DNA from: an uncultured Ruminococcus sp.
GTDB taxonomy: Bacteria > Bacillota > Clostridia > Lachnospirales > Lachnospiraceae
Reading direction: 5' to 3'
DNA: 64,000 bases
Assembly (NCBI GenBank): GCA_900544395.1
Contig: UQVC01000004.1
Span: forward strand, 1-64,000
The position numbers were made by a program, and so were the translations under genes. The notes beneath the pieces were generated by a model. That model saw only the letters and a program-made list of their open reading frames with translations. It had not been told where the DNA came from and made no database searches. Shown here piece by piece: positions 16,458 through 24,398 of this stretch (the first letter of the stretch is position 1; each line of letters opens with the position of its first letter).

Positions 16458-17572
16458 TATCCCCACACTTCCTGGGCGATCTCTTTCACCAGTGCAAGCT
16501 TCGCCCACTGTTCTTCTTCCGTTAGTTTATTGCCAATCTCACAGGATGCGAATCCGCACTGTGGACTTAAGTAAAGCCGGTCCAGAGGAATATATTTTGC
16601 AGCTTTTGCAATTCTTTTCTTTATCACTTCTTTTTCTTCTAAAATCGGTGACTTGCTGGTCACAAGACCAAGTACGACTTTTTTATCATCGGAAACAAAG
16701 CGGAGTGGTTCAAATCCTCCGGAGCGTTCATCATCAAATTCCAGATAATAGGCAGATACATTTTCATTGGCAAAAAGAAACGGCGCGATCGGTTCATATC
16801 CGCCGGAGGATGCCCAGGTGGAATGATAATTTCCGCGGCATACGTGGGTTGTGAGCACAAGATCTTCAGGTGCATTTTCCAGAGCGAGATTATTCAGCCG
16901 CAGATATTTGGCTGCCTCTTCTTCCAGACTGACGAAATCCTTTTGTCTTGCCTCCCAGTAATTTTTGTCGCAGAACATTCCCCATGTACAGTCATCAAAC
17001 TGGATATTTCTGCATCCTGCATCGTAGAGATCCCGGATGACAGTCCGGTATGCCTGTGCAATGTCCTGAATCAGTTCTTCCAGATCTGGATATACGGCCA
17101 GAGTCTGTGTTCCATTGTCTTCCCGGAAGAGTTCTGCAAGAAGCTGGGCAGGTGCGGGAATGGTCTGTCTTGCAATGGTGTGCTCATCCTCAAACTGTTT
17201 GACAAATTTGAAATGTTCCACAAAAGGATGCTGTTCTCCGCTGATTTTTCCTGTCACGCGGACAGAGCCGTGAGTGGTTTCTTCCCCGTGGAAGAAATAG
17301 CCGTGATCCAGTTCAATGTGTTCGATTCCCTCAAGTCCCCACATAAAATCCAGATGCCAGTAGCTTCTGCGGAATTCTCCGTCTGTGATGACAGGGTATC
17401 CGGCAGCCTTCTGCTTTTTGATCAGATCTGTAATTGCTTCATTTTCAATGGATTCTAGCTCAGCCTTTGTGATCTTTCCGGCTTCAAAATCAGCTCTTGC
17501 CTGTTTTAAGTGTTCAGGTCTTAAAAAACTTCCAACATAATCAAAACGAAACGGTGCGTTAAAATTTTCCAT
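16457..17572 (-). CDS. MetE C-terminal-like methyltransferase (YxjG/YxjH type)
   Basis: Cobalamin-independent methionine synthase-like protein of the short, single-barrel type (371 aa). Visible family features are RFDYVGSFLRPEHL at the start, VITDGEFRRSYWHLDFMWGL, QFDDCTWG and YLSPQCGFASCE near the end with a zinc-ligand Cys. It probably makes or recycles methionine from homocysteine using an unusual methyl donor; family members lack the folate-binding N-terminal half of MetE. AGGAGAA precedes its ATG. The leader is too short for a SAM riboswitch. Confidence 0.88.
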   Translation of the reverse strand: MENFNAPFRFDYVGSFLRPEHLKQARADFEAGKITKAELESIENEAITDLIKKQKAAGYPVITDGEFRRSYWHLDFMWGLEGIEHIELDHGYFFHGEETTHGSVRVTGKISGEQHPFVEHFKFVKQFEDEHTIARQTIPAPAQLLAELFREDNGTQTLAVYPDLEELIQDIAQAYRTVIRDLYDAGCRNIQFDDCTWGMFCDKNYWEARQKDFVSLEEEAAKYLRLNNLALENAPEDLVLTTHVCRGNYHSTWASSGGYEPIAPFLFANENVSAYYLEFDDERSGGFEPLRFVSDDKKVVLGLVTSKSPILEEKEVIKKRIAKAAKYIPLDRLYLSPQCGFASCEIGNKLTEEEQWAKLALVKEIAQEVWG

Positions 17573-17614
17573 AGTAATTCTCCTGTTCTGTAAATTCGTG
17601 ATTCTATGGGATTT

Positions 17615-17643
17615 ATTGTAGAAGAGGAGAGGTGTTTTGTAAA
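17615..17643 (-). promoter_or_regulatory. Promoter of the MetE-like gene
   Basis: On the minus strand: TTTACA, 17-bp spacer, TACAAT, about 43 bp before the start codon. Confidence 0.68.
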
Positions 17644-17647
17644 ATAC

Positions 17648-17688
17648 TGAAAATAAATAGCTTGCTATAGAATCAAACTATAGCAAGC
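17648..17688 (-). terminator. Terminator of the SDR-pduB operon
   Basis: Perfect 11-bp stem GCTTGCTATAG / CTATAGCAAGC, 7-nt loop, followed on the minus strand by a T-rich tail. It ends about 26 bp after the pduB stop. Confidence 0.85.
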
Positions 17689-17714
17689 CTGCTGCGTTTT
17701 ATGAAAATAGTGTT

Positions 17715-18440
17715 TTATAAATAAGGGATTCCGGGTACTTCCGGATAACTTCCCATGGAGATCAGAAGCTGAAGTCCTACTTCTCTTGCGGTAAGGACTG
17801 CATTTTTTACGGCACTGGCATCTCCGGTCACGGCAGCGATGATCTCATTGGAATGACTGGTTCCCCGGTTTGGTGTCATGTATTTGATGATCTCTACCGG
17901 GGAGGATTTCAGCGCAAGGTCTGCCATGACAAGACCGATCGCAGCAGGAGAACCGCAGAAGAATCCAAACGGTTTCCCGATCGGGGCATCAAACGCCATG
18001 TTCAGCGCCTGGGAAGCGCTGGCGGAATAGGTGAATTCCAGATGCCCGGCATCACTGATATAGAGTTCTCCGGCATATTTTTCGGTGAATTCCAGTGCAA
18101 TCTCTACGGCGCGGCGCACATCAGAGACACTGTAGCCGCCGATGATGATAAAGTTTCCATGACCGCCCCAGCCTTTGGTATCTCTTGGAAGCTCGATGGA
18201 AACAATCTCGGTATTGGTAGATTTGACGGCTTCATCTGCTGCGTTGATCTGTCCGGCAGCACCGGTACGGGAACTTAACAATCCCAGACTTTTGTAGGGC
18301 TTGCCAATCTGCATCTGTTCCAGTAATGCGTCGTTGACCCCGGGGATCACGAGTCCGATGGTGTCCAGAACTGTTGTCCCGACAAATTCTGTCATGGAAC
18401 AGTCCATGGATATGTTTTGAATTTCGCTGATATCTAACAT
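17715..18440 (-). CDS. pduB: Orphan microcompartment shell protein PduB (BMC-T)
   Basis: Tandem-domain shell protein (241 aa) that forms trimers in Pdu-type microcompartment walls. Matches to PduB are clear along the length: MTEFVGTTVLDTIGLVIPGV, LLSSRTGAAGQINAADEAVK, VSIELPRDTKGWGGHG, FTYSASASQALN and ALKSSPVEIIKYMTPNRGTS. Only 15 residues precede the MTEFVG block, so it resembles the short PduB' form. It sits with an SDR gene and its own terminator, about 26 kb from the glycyl-radical enzyme gene (41867) and about 31 kb from the other shell genes (from 49385), which contain no other PduB. An AAAGGAG site precedes the ATG. Confidence 0.92.
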   Translation of the reverse strand: MLDISEIQNISMDCSMTEFVGTTVLDTIGLVIPGVNDALLEQMQIGKPYKSLGLLSSRTGAAGQINAADEAVKSTNTEIVSIELPRDTKGWGGHGNFIIIGGYSVSDVRRAVEIALEFTEKYAGELYISDAGHLEFTYSASASQALNMAFDAPIGKPFGFFCGSPAAIGLVMADLALKSSPVEIIKYMTPNRGTSHSNEIIAAVTGDASAVKNAVLTAREVGLQLLISMGSYPEVPGIPYL

Positions 18441-18470
18441 AATGAAAACTCCTTTATGACATATGTTCTA

Positions 18471-19202
18471 TTAAATATAACCGCCGTCCAGTCCGATGAT
18501 CTGTCCGGTGAGATACGAATGACCGGATGCAAGGGTGAGAGCCAGCGCAGCCACTTCTTCGCTGTCGGCAAAGCGTCCGGCAGGAATTTCTTCTCGCAGC
18601 GCGTCCTTTTCTTCCGCAGAAAACTGGGCGTTCATAGCCGTATCGATCACTCCGCAGGCGATGGCATTGACCTGGATGTTGCTTGGTGCCAGCTCTTTGG
18701 CAAGCGCTTTGGTCAGTCCGTTCATGCCGGATTTGGTTGCCGAGTAGGCAGCTTCACAGGAAGCACCGACGGTTCCCCACATGGAGGAAATGTTGATGAT
18801 CTTTCCCTTTTTTTGGGAAACCATGTGGCCGATGGCGCTGCGGCAGCAGTAAAATACAGAAGAAAGATTGGTATTTAAAATCTCGGACCACTGGGCGTCA
18901 CTCATATCCTGCAAAAGACCGACAAAGGAAATTCCTGCATTGTTGATCAGAACATCCAGTCCCGGACAGTGCGATTCAATGACAGAGAACATCTCTCGTA
19001 CCGCATCGGGATCCCCGACATTTCCGGGAAGGAGAGTGCAGGATCCATGTGCGGCAAGAATCTCCTGTTCCACTTCTTGCAGAGCATCCAGAGAATGTCG
19101 GCAGTTGAGAAATACGTGATAGTTGTTTCTGGCAAATAACAGCGCGCAGGCCCGGCCGATCCCGCGGGATGCGCCTGTGATCAGTACATAGTTCTGGTTC
19201 AT
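18471..19202 (-). CDS. SDR-family oxidoreductase (FabG-like)
   Basis: Short-chain dehydrogenase/reductase (243 aa), NAD(P)-dependent. Cofactor motif TGASRGIGRACA, NNAG (about 87-90), catalytic Ser in INISSMWG, and YSATKSG with the Tyr/Lys pair; the end GQIIGLDGGYI is typical. It lies 30 bp upstream of pduB on the same strand. It could be a housekeeping 3-oxoacyl reductase relative or an aldehyde/ketone reductase serving the microcompartment. It has no obvious targeting helix at either end. Confidence 0.88.
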   Translation of the reverse strand: MNQNYVLITGASRGIGRACALLFARNNYHVFLNCRHSLDALQEVEQEILAAHGSCTLLPGNVGDPDAVREMFSVIESHCPGLDVLINNAGISFVGLLQDMSDAQWSEILNTNLSSVFYCCRSAIGHMVSQKKGKIINISSMWGTVGASCEAAYSATKSGMNGLTKALAKELAPSNIQVNAIACGVIDTAMNAQFSAEEKDALREEIPAGRFADSEEVAALALTLASGHSYLTGQIIGLDGGYI

Positions 19203-19272
19203 AATGATTCCTCATTTCTCAGAAAAAACCGGCGAAACGGGCAGATTTCTTCTGACATTTGATTCTGTAGCT

Positions 19273-19278
19273 ATTATA
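19273..19278 (-). promoter_or_regulatory. Possible -10 box for the SDR-pduB operon
   Basis: Minus strand TATAAT about 70 bp before the SDR start. No good -35 is seen at the right distance, so an activator may be needed or the call may be wrong. Confidence 0.4.
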
Positions 19279-19355
19279 CAGGAAGCAGAAACATTTGTAT
19301 ACCGTATTCCGGGAAAATAGGGGGAGGAAAATACGGAAAGGAACGCCGGTTGCAG

Positions 19356-19384
19356 TTGTGATTCACAAATGCTTGTGCTATTAT
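19356..19384 (+). promoter_or_regulatory. Promoter of the HD-ParA-AraC operon
   Basis: TTGTGA (19356-19361), 17-bp spacer, TATTAT (19379-19384), 42 bp before the start codon. Confidence 0.68.
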
Positions 19385-19426
19385 TTTGGTAGAAACCGGT
19401 ATGCGCATAGAGTAGGAGGAACGGAT

Positions 19427-20026
19427 ATGACAGAGGAAGCCCGAAACTTTGCGGCAAAAGCACACGAAGGACAGTTTCGAAAGGGGACGAAGCGTCCATA
19501 TATCGTACATCCGCTGGAGGTAGCGGACATTGTCAGGACGATGACAGCGGATGAAGAGATCATCAGTGCAGCATATCTGCACGATACACTGGAGGACTGC
19601 AGACAGGTTACGAAAGAACAGATCAGAGAGTATTTTGGAGAGCGGGTACTTGAACTGGTGGAACAGGAAAGTGAGGATAAATCCAAGACCTGGACGGAAC
19701 GCAAGGGGACGACGATCCGGCATTTAAAAACAGCGCCCAGAGAGGTGCAGATGATCGCTCTTGCGGACAAGCTTGCGAATATCCGGGATATTGACCGGGA
19801 ATACCCGGAGATCGGGGAGAGTTTCTGGGATCGATTCCGCATGAAGAGCAAAGATGCAATGGGATGGTATTATATCGGAGTAAAAGATGCATTGGAGGCA
19901 GATTTTGCGGGAATTCCTGCATATGAAGAATACAAAGGACTGGTAGAAAAAATTTTCGGCAGTACATCAGACTGGCAAAGGAGAGAACACAATGAAGAAG
20001 ACAAAGACCATATGTTTTGCGAATAA
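19427..20026 (+). CDS. HD-domain ppGpp hydrolase-like protein (MESH1 type)
   Basis: Stand-alone HD hydrolase (199 aa) related to the hydrolase half of RelA/SpoT. Visible are RPYIVHPLEVA, AAYLHDTLEDC (the HD and ED metal residues) and ALADKLANIRDID, the DKxxN-like segment of (p)ppGpp hydrolases. No synthetase or TGS domain is present. ATG 19427 follows AGGAGG at 19414-19419; the longer frame from 19295 has no such site. Its last 35 bp overlap the ParA gene in another frame. A role in lowering ppGpp or a related nucleotide is inferred. Confidence 0.8.
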   Translation: MTEEARNFAAKAHEGQFRKGTKRPYIVHPLEVADIVRTMTADEEIISAAYLHDTLEDCRQVTKEQIREYFGERVLELVEQESEDKSKTWTERKGTTIRHLKTAPREVQMIALADKLANIRDIDREYPEIGESFWDRFRMKSKDAMGWYYIGVKDALEADFAGIPAYEEYKGLVEKIFGSTSDWQRREHNEEDKDHMFCE

Positions 20027-20777
20027 TAAAGGAGGAAGCGGAAAGTCCACCACCTGTTCCAATGTGGGATATGGACTGCGGGAGTTAGGATACAAGGTAC
20101 TTCTGATCGATGGAGATATGCAGCTGAACCTGTCTCTATCTCTGTTTGATGAGGATCAGGTGCTTGCATTTGCCCAGAGTGACAAGAATCTGTATGAGGG
20201 ATTGAAGCGTCAGGATGATCTGTCGGATTATATTGTTCATTCTGCATACGAAGGACTGGATCTGATCCCATCTTCGACGTTGATGAGTTCGATTGAATAT
20301 GAGTTGTTTACAAAATGGCAGCGGGAATTTATTCTTCGAAAATGCATGCAGAAAGTGAAAGAGTCCGGAGCATATGATTATATCCTCATTGATGCGCCTC
20401 CGACTCTGGGAGGCTGGGTGATGAACATCTTATGTGCGTCTGATGAGATCATCATTCCGGTAGAATCCACGCCGTGGGGGTTATTTGGTCTTGGAAATAT
20501 GTTTGAATTTCTGGAGGAAGTCCGCCAGATCACACCGGATCTGAAACTTGGCGGTATTGTGATCACGAAGGTGGATACCAGAAAAAGTTATTTTAAACAG
20601 ACACTGGAGACGTTAAAGAGTCTCGAAGATGTACCGGTCTTTGAGACCTATATCCGGGTGGACAGCGGGATCGAGTGGTCCCAGGATAATAATGCGCCGA
20701 TCATGGCGTACAAAAAAAGCAGCCGAAGTGCAAAAGAATACATGGAACTGACGAAAGAAATTGCAAAAATGGAGTAG
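19992..20777 (+). CDS. ParA/Soj-family ATPase
   Basis: P-loop ATPase of the ParA type (261 aa) with deviant Walker A NNKGGSGKSTT (residues 11-21), Walker A' LLIDGDMQ and Walker B YILIDAPP. No partner ParB gene follows, and no parS-like site was recognised. It starts inside the preceding HD gene with AAGGAG upstream, so translation is coupled. It may position a cellular cargo rather than a replicon, or act with the downstream regulator; function unknown. Confidence 0.9.
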   Translation: MKKTKTICFANNKGGSGKSTTCSNVGYGLRELGYKVLLIDGDMQLNLSLSLFDEDQVLAFAQSDKNLYEGLKRQDDLSDYIVHSAYEGLDLIPSSTLMSSIEYELFTKWQREFILRKCMQKVKESGAYDYILIDAPPTLGGWVMNILCASDEIIIPVESTPWGLFGLGNMFEFLEEVRQITPDLKLGGIVITKVDTRKSYFKQTLETLKSLEDVPVFETYIRVDSGIEWSQDNNAPIMAYKKSSRSAKEYMELTKEIAKME

Positions 20778-20784
20778 ATGAGCC

Positions 20785-21744
20785 ATGCACAGGGAATTGT
20801 TGGATGCATTGTCTGTCATTACAGAAGAAGAACAATGCATTCTGGAAGAGCAAAAGGGGATTGATCCCCAGCTTTATACGGAGAAAAAAGAACTGATCGT
20901 GGACAGTGAAAAACTTTTGAAAAAAGGGAAGCTGATCCAGGTGCGTCCCCATACCAGATTCGTAAATTTCCCAAAGCACAGGCACAATTATGTAGAAGTG
21001 ATCTACATGTGTCAGGGAACCACTACGCACATCTTAAATGGGAGTCAGGTCATCCTGGAAGAGGGCGATCTGCTGTTTCTGAATCAGAATGTGGAGCAGG
21101 AGATCCTGGCAGCAGGAGAGAGAGACATTGCGGTCAATTTTATTATACTGCCGGAATTTTTTGATACGGCCTTTTCCATGATGGATATGGAGGAAGAAAA
21201 TGCGCTGAAAGAATTTCTGGTAGGGTCTTTGTGCGGAAAGAATGATCAGACATCATATTTGTATTTTCATGTGGCAGAGATCCTTCCAATCCAGAATCTG
21301 GTGGAAAATATGGTATGGACGATCTTCTATGACCAGCCGAACAAAAGGAGATGCAATCAGATTACCATGGGGCTTTTGCTTCTTCAGCTTTTGAATCATA
21401 TGGATCGGATGGAGACCGGAACAGCTGCTTTTGACCGGGAACTGACCGGAACGGTGCTGAATTATATTGAAGAGCACTATAAAAGCGGCAGTCTTTCCGA
21501 ACTGGCGGAGATCATGGGATATGATGTGTACTGGTTGAGCCGGGAGATCAAAAAGCGGACTGGAAAGACCTACAAAGAACTGCTCCAGTCGAGAAGAATG
21601 CGGCAGGCTGCGTATCTTTTGAAGAACAGCAGGCTTTCGGTGGCGGATATTATAGAGTCGGTGGGGTATGACAATACCAGTTATTTTTTTCGGAAATTTA
21701 AGGAGTGTTATGGAGTCAGCCCGAAGGGATATCGGGATATGTGA
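20785..21744 (+). CDS. AraC-family regulator
   Basis: Transcription regulator (319 aa). Cupin-like N-terminal region (KHRHNYVEVIYMCQG, then EEGDLLFLNQN) and a C-terminal double helix-turn-helix with SVADIIESVGYDNTSYFFRKF and GVSPKGYRDM. It begins 7 bp after the ParA stop and is the last gene of this unusual operon. Most AraC proteins of this type respond to sugars, but no sugar genes are in its operon. Confidence 0.9.
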   Translation: MHRELLDALSVITEEEQCILEEQKGIDPQLYTEKKELIVDSEKLLKKGKLIQVRPHTRFVNFPKHRHNYVEVIYMCQGTTTHILNGSQVILEEGDLLFLNQNVEQEILAAGERDIAVNFIILPEFFDTAFSMMDMEEENALKEFLVGSLCGKNDQTSYLYFHVAEILPIQNLVENMVWTIFYDQPNKRRCNQITMGLLLLQLLNHMDRMETGTAAFDRELTGTVLNYIEEHYKSGSLSELAEIMGYDVYWLSREIKKRTGKTYKELLQSRRMRQAAYLLKNSRLSVADIIESVGYDNTSYFFRKFKECYGVSPKGYRDM

Positions 21745-21761
21745 GAAAGTGAAAGAAAAGC

Positions 21762-21813
21762 AAGCCTGAATACAGGAAGAGCAGAGAAGCAATTTCTGTA
21801 TTCAGGCTTTTTG
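21762..21813 (+). terminator. Terminator after the AraC gene (possibly bidirectional)
   Basis: Perfect 14-bp stem (21762-21775 with 21796-21809), 20-nt loop and a run of five Ts. It lies between convergent genes and could also stop the Uma2 transcript. Confidence 0.88.
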
Positions 21814-21825
21814 TGTTTCGAGACA

Positions 21826-22362
21826 TTAAACCTCAGAAAAATCAATCTCCAGATTTTTATAAATATTGCATGTTACAAAATCTGTCATCGTATATTCTTC
21901 GATAGAATCTGTGATAAAATCATAAGTTGTCACTCGATTTTTTGTCGGATCCACAATCCAGTATTCTCTGACTCCGACGGTTCGATATTTGAATAATTTT
22001 ATCATATAGTCCATTCTTTGGCTGCTGGGAGAAACAATTTCAATGATCCAATCCGGGGCACCTGTGCATCCTTTATCGGAGAGTTTATTGTTGTCACAGA
22101 TCACGCTGATGTCTGGTTCTACATAATTTTTCTGATCTTCATTTAAGAAGACTGCAAAAGGTGCAAGGTATATTTTGCAAGATCCTTTTTGAGAATCAAT
22201 ATAATCTGCAATTTTACGGGACAGTGAAAATAGAATTTCCTGATGCCTTCGACTTGGAGGTGCCATGAAATAAATGGCTCCATCAATCAGTTCGGCTCGT
22301 TGTCCATCTGGCAGATTATAAATATCTTTTAATGTATACACTTTTTGTTCTGCGATTGCCAT
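21826..22362 (-). CDS. Uma2-family (DUF820) putative nuclease
   Basis: Protein of the Uma2 family (178 aa), a PD-(D/E)XK endonuclease-like fold of unknown biological role. Characteristic are RAELIDGAIYFMAPPSRRHQ, YVEPDISVICD and DWIIEIVSPSSQRMDY, followed by YRTVGVREYWIVDP. I start at 22362, where AAAGGAG is well spaced, rather than 27 codons upstream. It stands alone between regulators; these genes are often mobile or multi-copy in some genomes. Confidence 0.88.
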   Translation of the reverse strand: MAIAEQKVYTLKDIYNLPDGQRAELIDGAIYFMAPPSRRHQEILFSLSRKIADYIDSQKGSCKIYLAPFAVFLNEDQKNYVEPDISVICDNNKLSDKGCTGAPDWIIEIVSPSSQRMDYMIKLFKYRTVGVREYWIVDPTKNRVTTYDFITDSIEEYTMTDFVTCNIYKNLEIDFSEV

Positions 22363-22442
22363 TGTATCATCTCCTTTCTGAATTGTTTCCATTGTAACAT
22401 AGTCTGGTATAAACAGCAAAATTCTTATTGAAGCGCCAGTCA

Positions 22443-23306
22443 CTACGAATTAAACTGTGCGTATTTCTTCGGTGAAATCCCGACTGCCTTGGTGAACGCC
22501 TTCAGGTAGTTGCTGTAATCATTGAACCCGCACGCTTCACAAGCTTCATTGACCGAATATCCCTGACTCAACAGAGATTTGGAAATAGTGATGCGCTTTG
22601 CGGTGATGTATTTGTTGATGGTCGTTCCGGTAGTGGCTTTGAAAATACGGCACAGATAGGAACTGCTCAGGAAAAAATGGGCAGAGAGTTCTTCCAGCGT
22701 GAGATTCTCGCTAATATGGGTATTGATATAAGAAAGAATCTCATCCACCTGGGCGTGGTAACCGGGTGTTTTGCTTTCTTCTTCTGCAGAAGCACGGCAT
22801 CGTTTGTCGAATGCATGGTTTAAAAACACCATCAGTTCCAGAAATGTGGCATGATCTAAGATATCCTCGCCAAACCCGGAATTGGAGCGCAACTTATGGA
22901 TGAAATAGATAAACCGTGTCTGCTCTTCCGGAGAGAGATGGAGCTGATGAGGCATATCGGTTCCACGAAACTCAAAACAATGCTTCAGATTGGTAGTATC
23001 TGTAGAAATCCGATCCAGATATTCCGGATCAATGGAAAGAATGATCCGCTCATGTTTTTGCTGATCGATCTGTGTCAGATAGTGACTTTCAAACTGGTTG
23101 ATCAGAAAAATGTCCCCATTGCTGATATCATAAAAGTAATTATCGATCAGAAACTGTTTTCCCCCGGAAATTGAATAATAAATCTCATAGCAGTCATGGA
23201 TATGCATATCCATGGCTTTCTCATCATTATATAAATGTGCAAAGGCAAACGTATGAGTATCCATACACTGGCGCATGGCTTCTTTGCAGGAAATACATCC
23301 TTTCAT
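22443..23306 (-). CDS. AraC-family regulator, divergent from kduI
   Basis: Regulator (287 aa) with a cupin-type sensor (DMHIHDCYEIYYSISGG) and a C-terminal AraC DNA-binding domain (LTLEELSAHFFLSSSYLCRIF, then GFNDYSNYLKAF). AAGGAG precedes the ATG. It is transcribed away from the kduI operon, so it is the likely activator of unsaturated-uronate genes. Confidence 0.9.
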   Translation of the reverse strand: MKGCISCKEAMRQCMDTHTFAFAHLYNDEKAMDMHIHDCYEIYYSISGGKQFLIDNYFYDISNGDIFLINQFESHYLTQIDQQKHERIILSIDPEYLDRISTDTTNLKHCFEFRGTDMPHQLHLSPEEQTRFIYFIHKLRSNSGFGEDILDHATFLELMVFLNHAFDKRCRASAEEESKTPGYHAQVDEILSYINTHISENLTLEELSAHFFLSSSYLCRIFKATTGTTINKYITAKRITISKSLLSQGYSVNEACEACGFNDYSNYLKAFTKAVGISPKKYAQFNS

Positions 23307-23331
23307 GAAAATCTGCTCCTTTCCGCTGTCT

Positions 23332-23389
23332 GTTCAAAATCTTCCTGTTTTTTATAATTATAGTTCGGAAGTTCAAAATTTTCAAGATT
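23332..23389 (+). promoter_or_regulatory. Direct repeats in the araC-kduI intergenic region
   Basis: GTTCAAAAT occurs at 23332-23340 and 23381-23389, 49 bp apart and in the same orientation, with similar bases after each. This is a plausible AraC-type binding arrangement upstream of the kduI promoter. Confidence 0.45.
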
Positions 23390-23426
23390 TATGGCAAGAA
23401 AACACAAGAAATAGGGGAATAATGAA

Positions 23427-23435
23427 TGCTATACT
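23427..23435 (+). promoter_or_regulatory. Extended -10 promoter of kduI
   Basis: TGCTATACT forms an extended -10 element; the -35 region is poor, as expected for an activator-dependent promoter. The start codon is 64 bp downstream. Confidence 0.55.
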
Positions 23436-23498
23436 AAATGCAAGCAATGACACAGGTAAGTCAGACAGAATAAAAAATCAAAAAACAGGAGGATTATC

Positions 23499-24362
23499 AT
23501 GGAAGTAAGAACAGCAGCATCACCAAAAGATGTAAAACACTACACAACAGACAGATTAAGAGAGGAATTTCTGATTCAGGATTTATTCCAGGCAGATAAG
23601 ATCAATCTGGTATACAGCCACATTGACCGTATCATTACAGGAGCAGCAGTTCCGGTCAATGAGAAACTGGTTCTCACAGCAGGGGATGAGCTTCGTGCAG
23701 AGTACTTCCTTCAGAGAAGAGAACTTGGAATCATCAATATCGGTGGAGATGGAATCATCACAATTGACGGACGTGTTTATGAAGTAAATGCAAGAGACGG
23801 AATGTATGTTGGAAGAGGATCCAAAGATATTTCTTTCGAGAGTAAAGATGCTTCTAACCCGGCAAAATTTTACATGAACAGTGCACCGGCACACGTATCT
23901 TACCCAACAGTACATATTAAACTTGAGGGAGAAGCAGAAGAAGGCGTTGTGATCGTAAAAGACGAGAACAAGGTAGAACTTGGAACACTGGAAGATTCCA
24001 ACCACAGAATCATCAACAAATACATCGTAACAGGACAGGTAGAGAGCTGCCAGCTTGCAATGGGTCTGACAAAACTTCTTCCGGGAAGTGTATGGAACAC
24101 CATGCCGTCTCATACACATGACAGACGTATGGAAGTATATCTGTACTTTGACATGGATGATGATTCATTCGTAATGCACTACATGGGAGAACCACAGGAG
24201 ACAAGACATATCATCATGCACAATGAAGAAGCAGTCATCTCTCCAAGCTGGTCCATCCACTCCGGATGTGGATCCAAAGCATACACATTCATTTGGGGAA
24301 TGTGCGGAGAAAACCAGGATTACGGTGATATGGACACAATTGCAAACAAAGATCTCAGATAA
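23499..24362 (+). CDS. kduI: 5-dehydro-4-deoxy-D-glucuronate isomerase KduI
   Basis: Isomerase (287 aa) converting the keto form of unsaturated uronate (DKI) to 2,5-diketo-3-deoxygluconate (DKII), cytoplasmic. Two cupin-like halves; the zinc site includes MPSHTHDRRMEVY and the downstream SIHSGCGSKAYTFIWGMCGE block is diagnostic. AGGAGG precedes the ATG. First gene of an operon with kduD and a TIM-barrel isomerase. Confidence 0.95.
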   Translation: MEVRTAASPKDVKHYTTDRLREEFLIQDLFQADKINLVYSHIDRIITGAAVPVNEKLVLTAGDELRAEYFLQRRELGIINIGGDGIITIDGRVYEVNARDGMYVGRGSKDISFESKDASNPAKFYMNSAPAHVSYPTVHIKLEGEAEEGVVIVKDENKVELGTLEDSNHRIINKYIVTGQVESCQLAMGLTKLLPGSVWNTMPSHTHDRRMEVYLYFDMDDDSFVMHYMGEPQETRHIIMHNEEAVISPSWSIHSGCGSKAYTFIWGMCGENQDYGDMDTIANKDLR

Positions 24363-24398
24363 TTGATTTTACAATTTAGAAGAAAAGGAGACACAGTT

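Noticed and set aside
17573..17714. Possible SAM or T-box riboswitch before the MetE-like gene
   Set aside because: The promoter at 17615-17643 leaves a leader of only about 35 nt, too short; the hairpin nearby is the terminator of the pduB operon.
19992..20777. Plasmid or integrated element suggested by a ParA gene
   Set aside because: No ParB, replication gene, integrase, attachment site or composition break nearby.
21826..22362. Uma2 protein as part of a defence island
   Set aside because: It stands alone among sugar regulators; no restriction, toxin or CRISPR gene is near.
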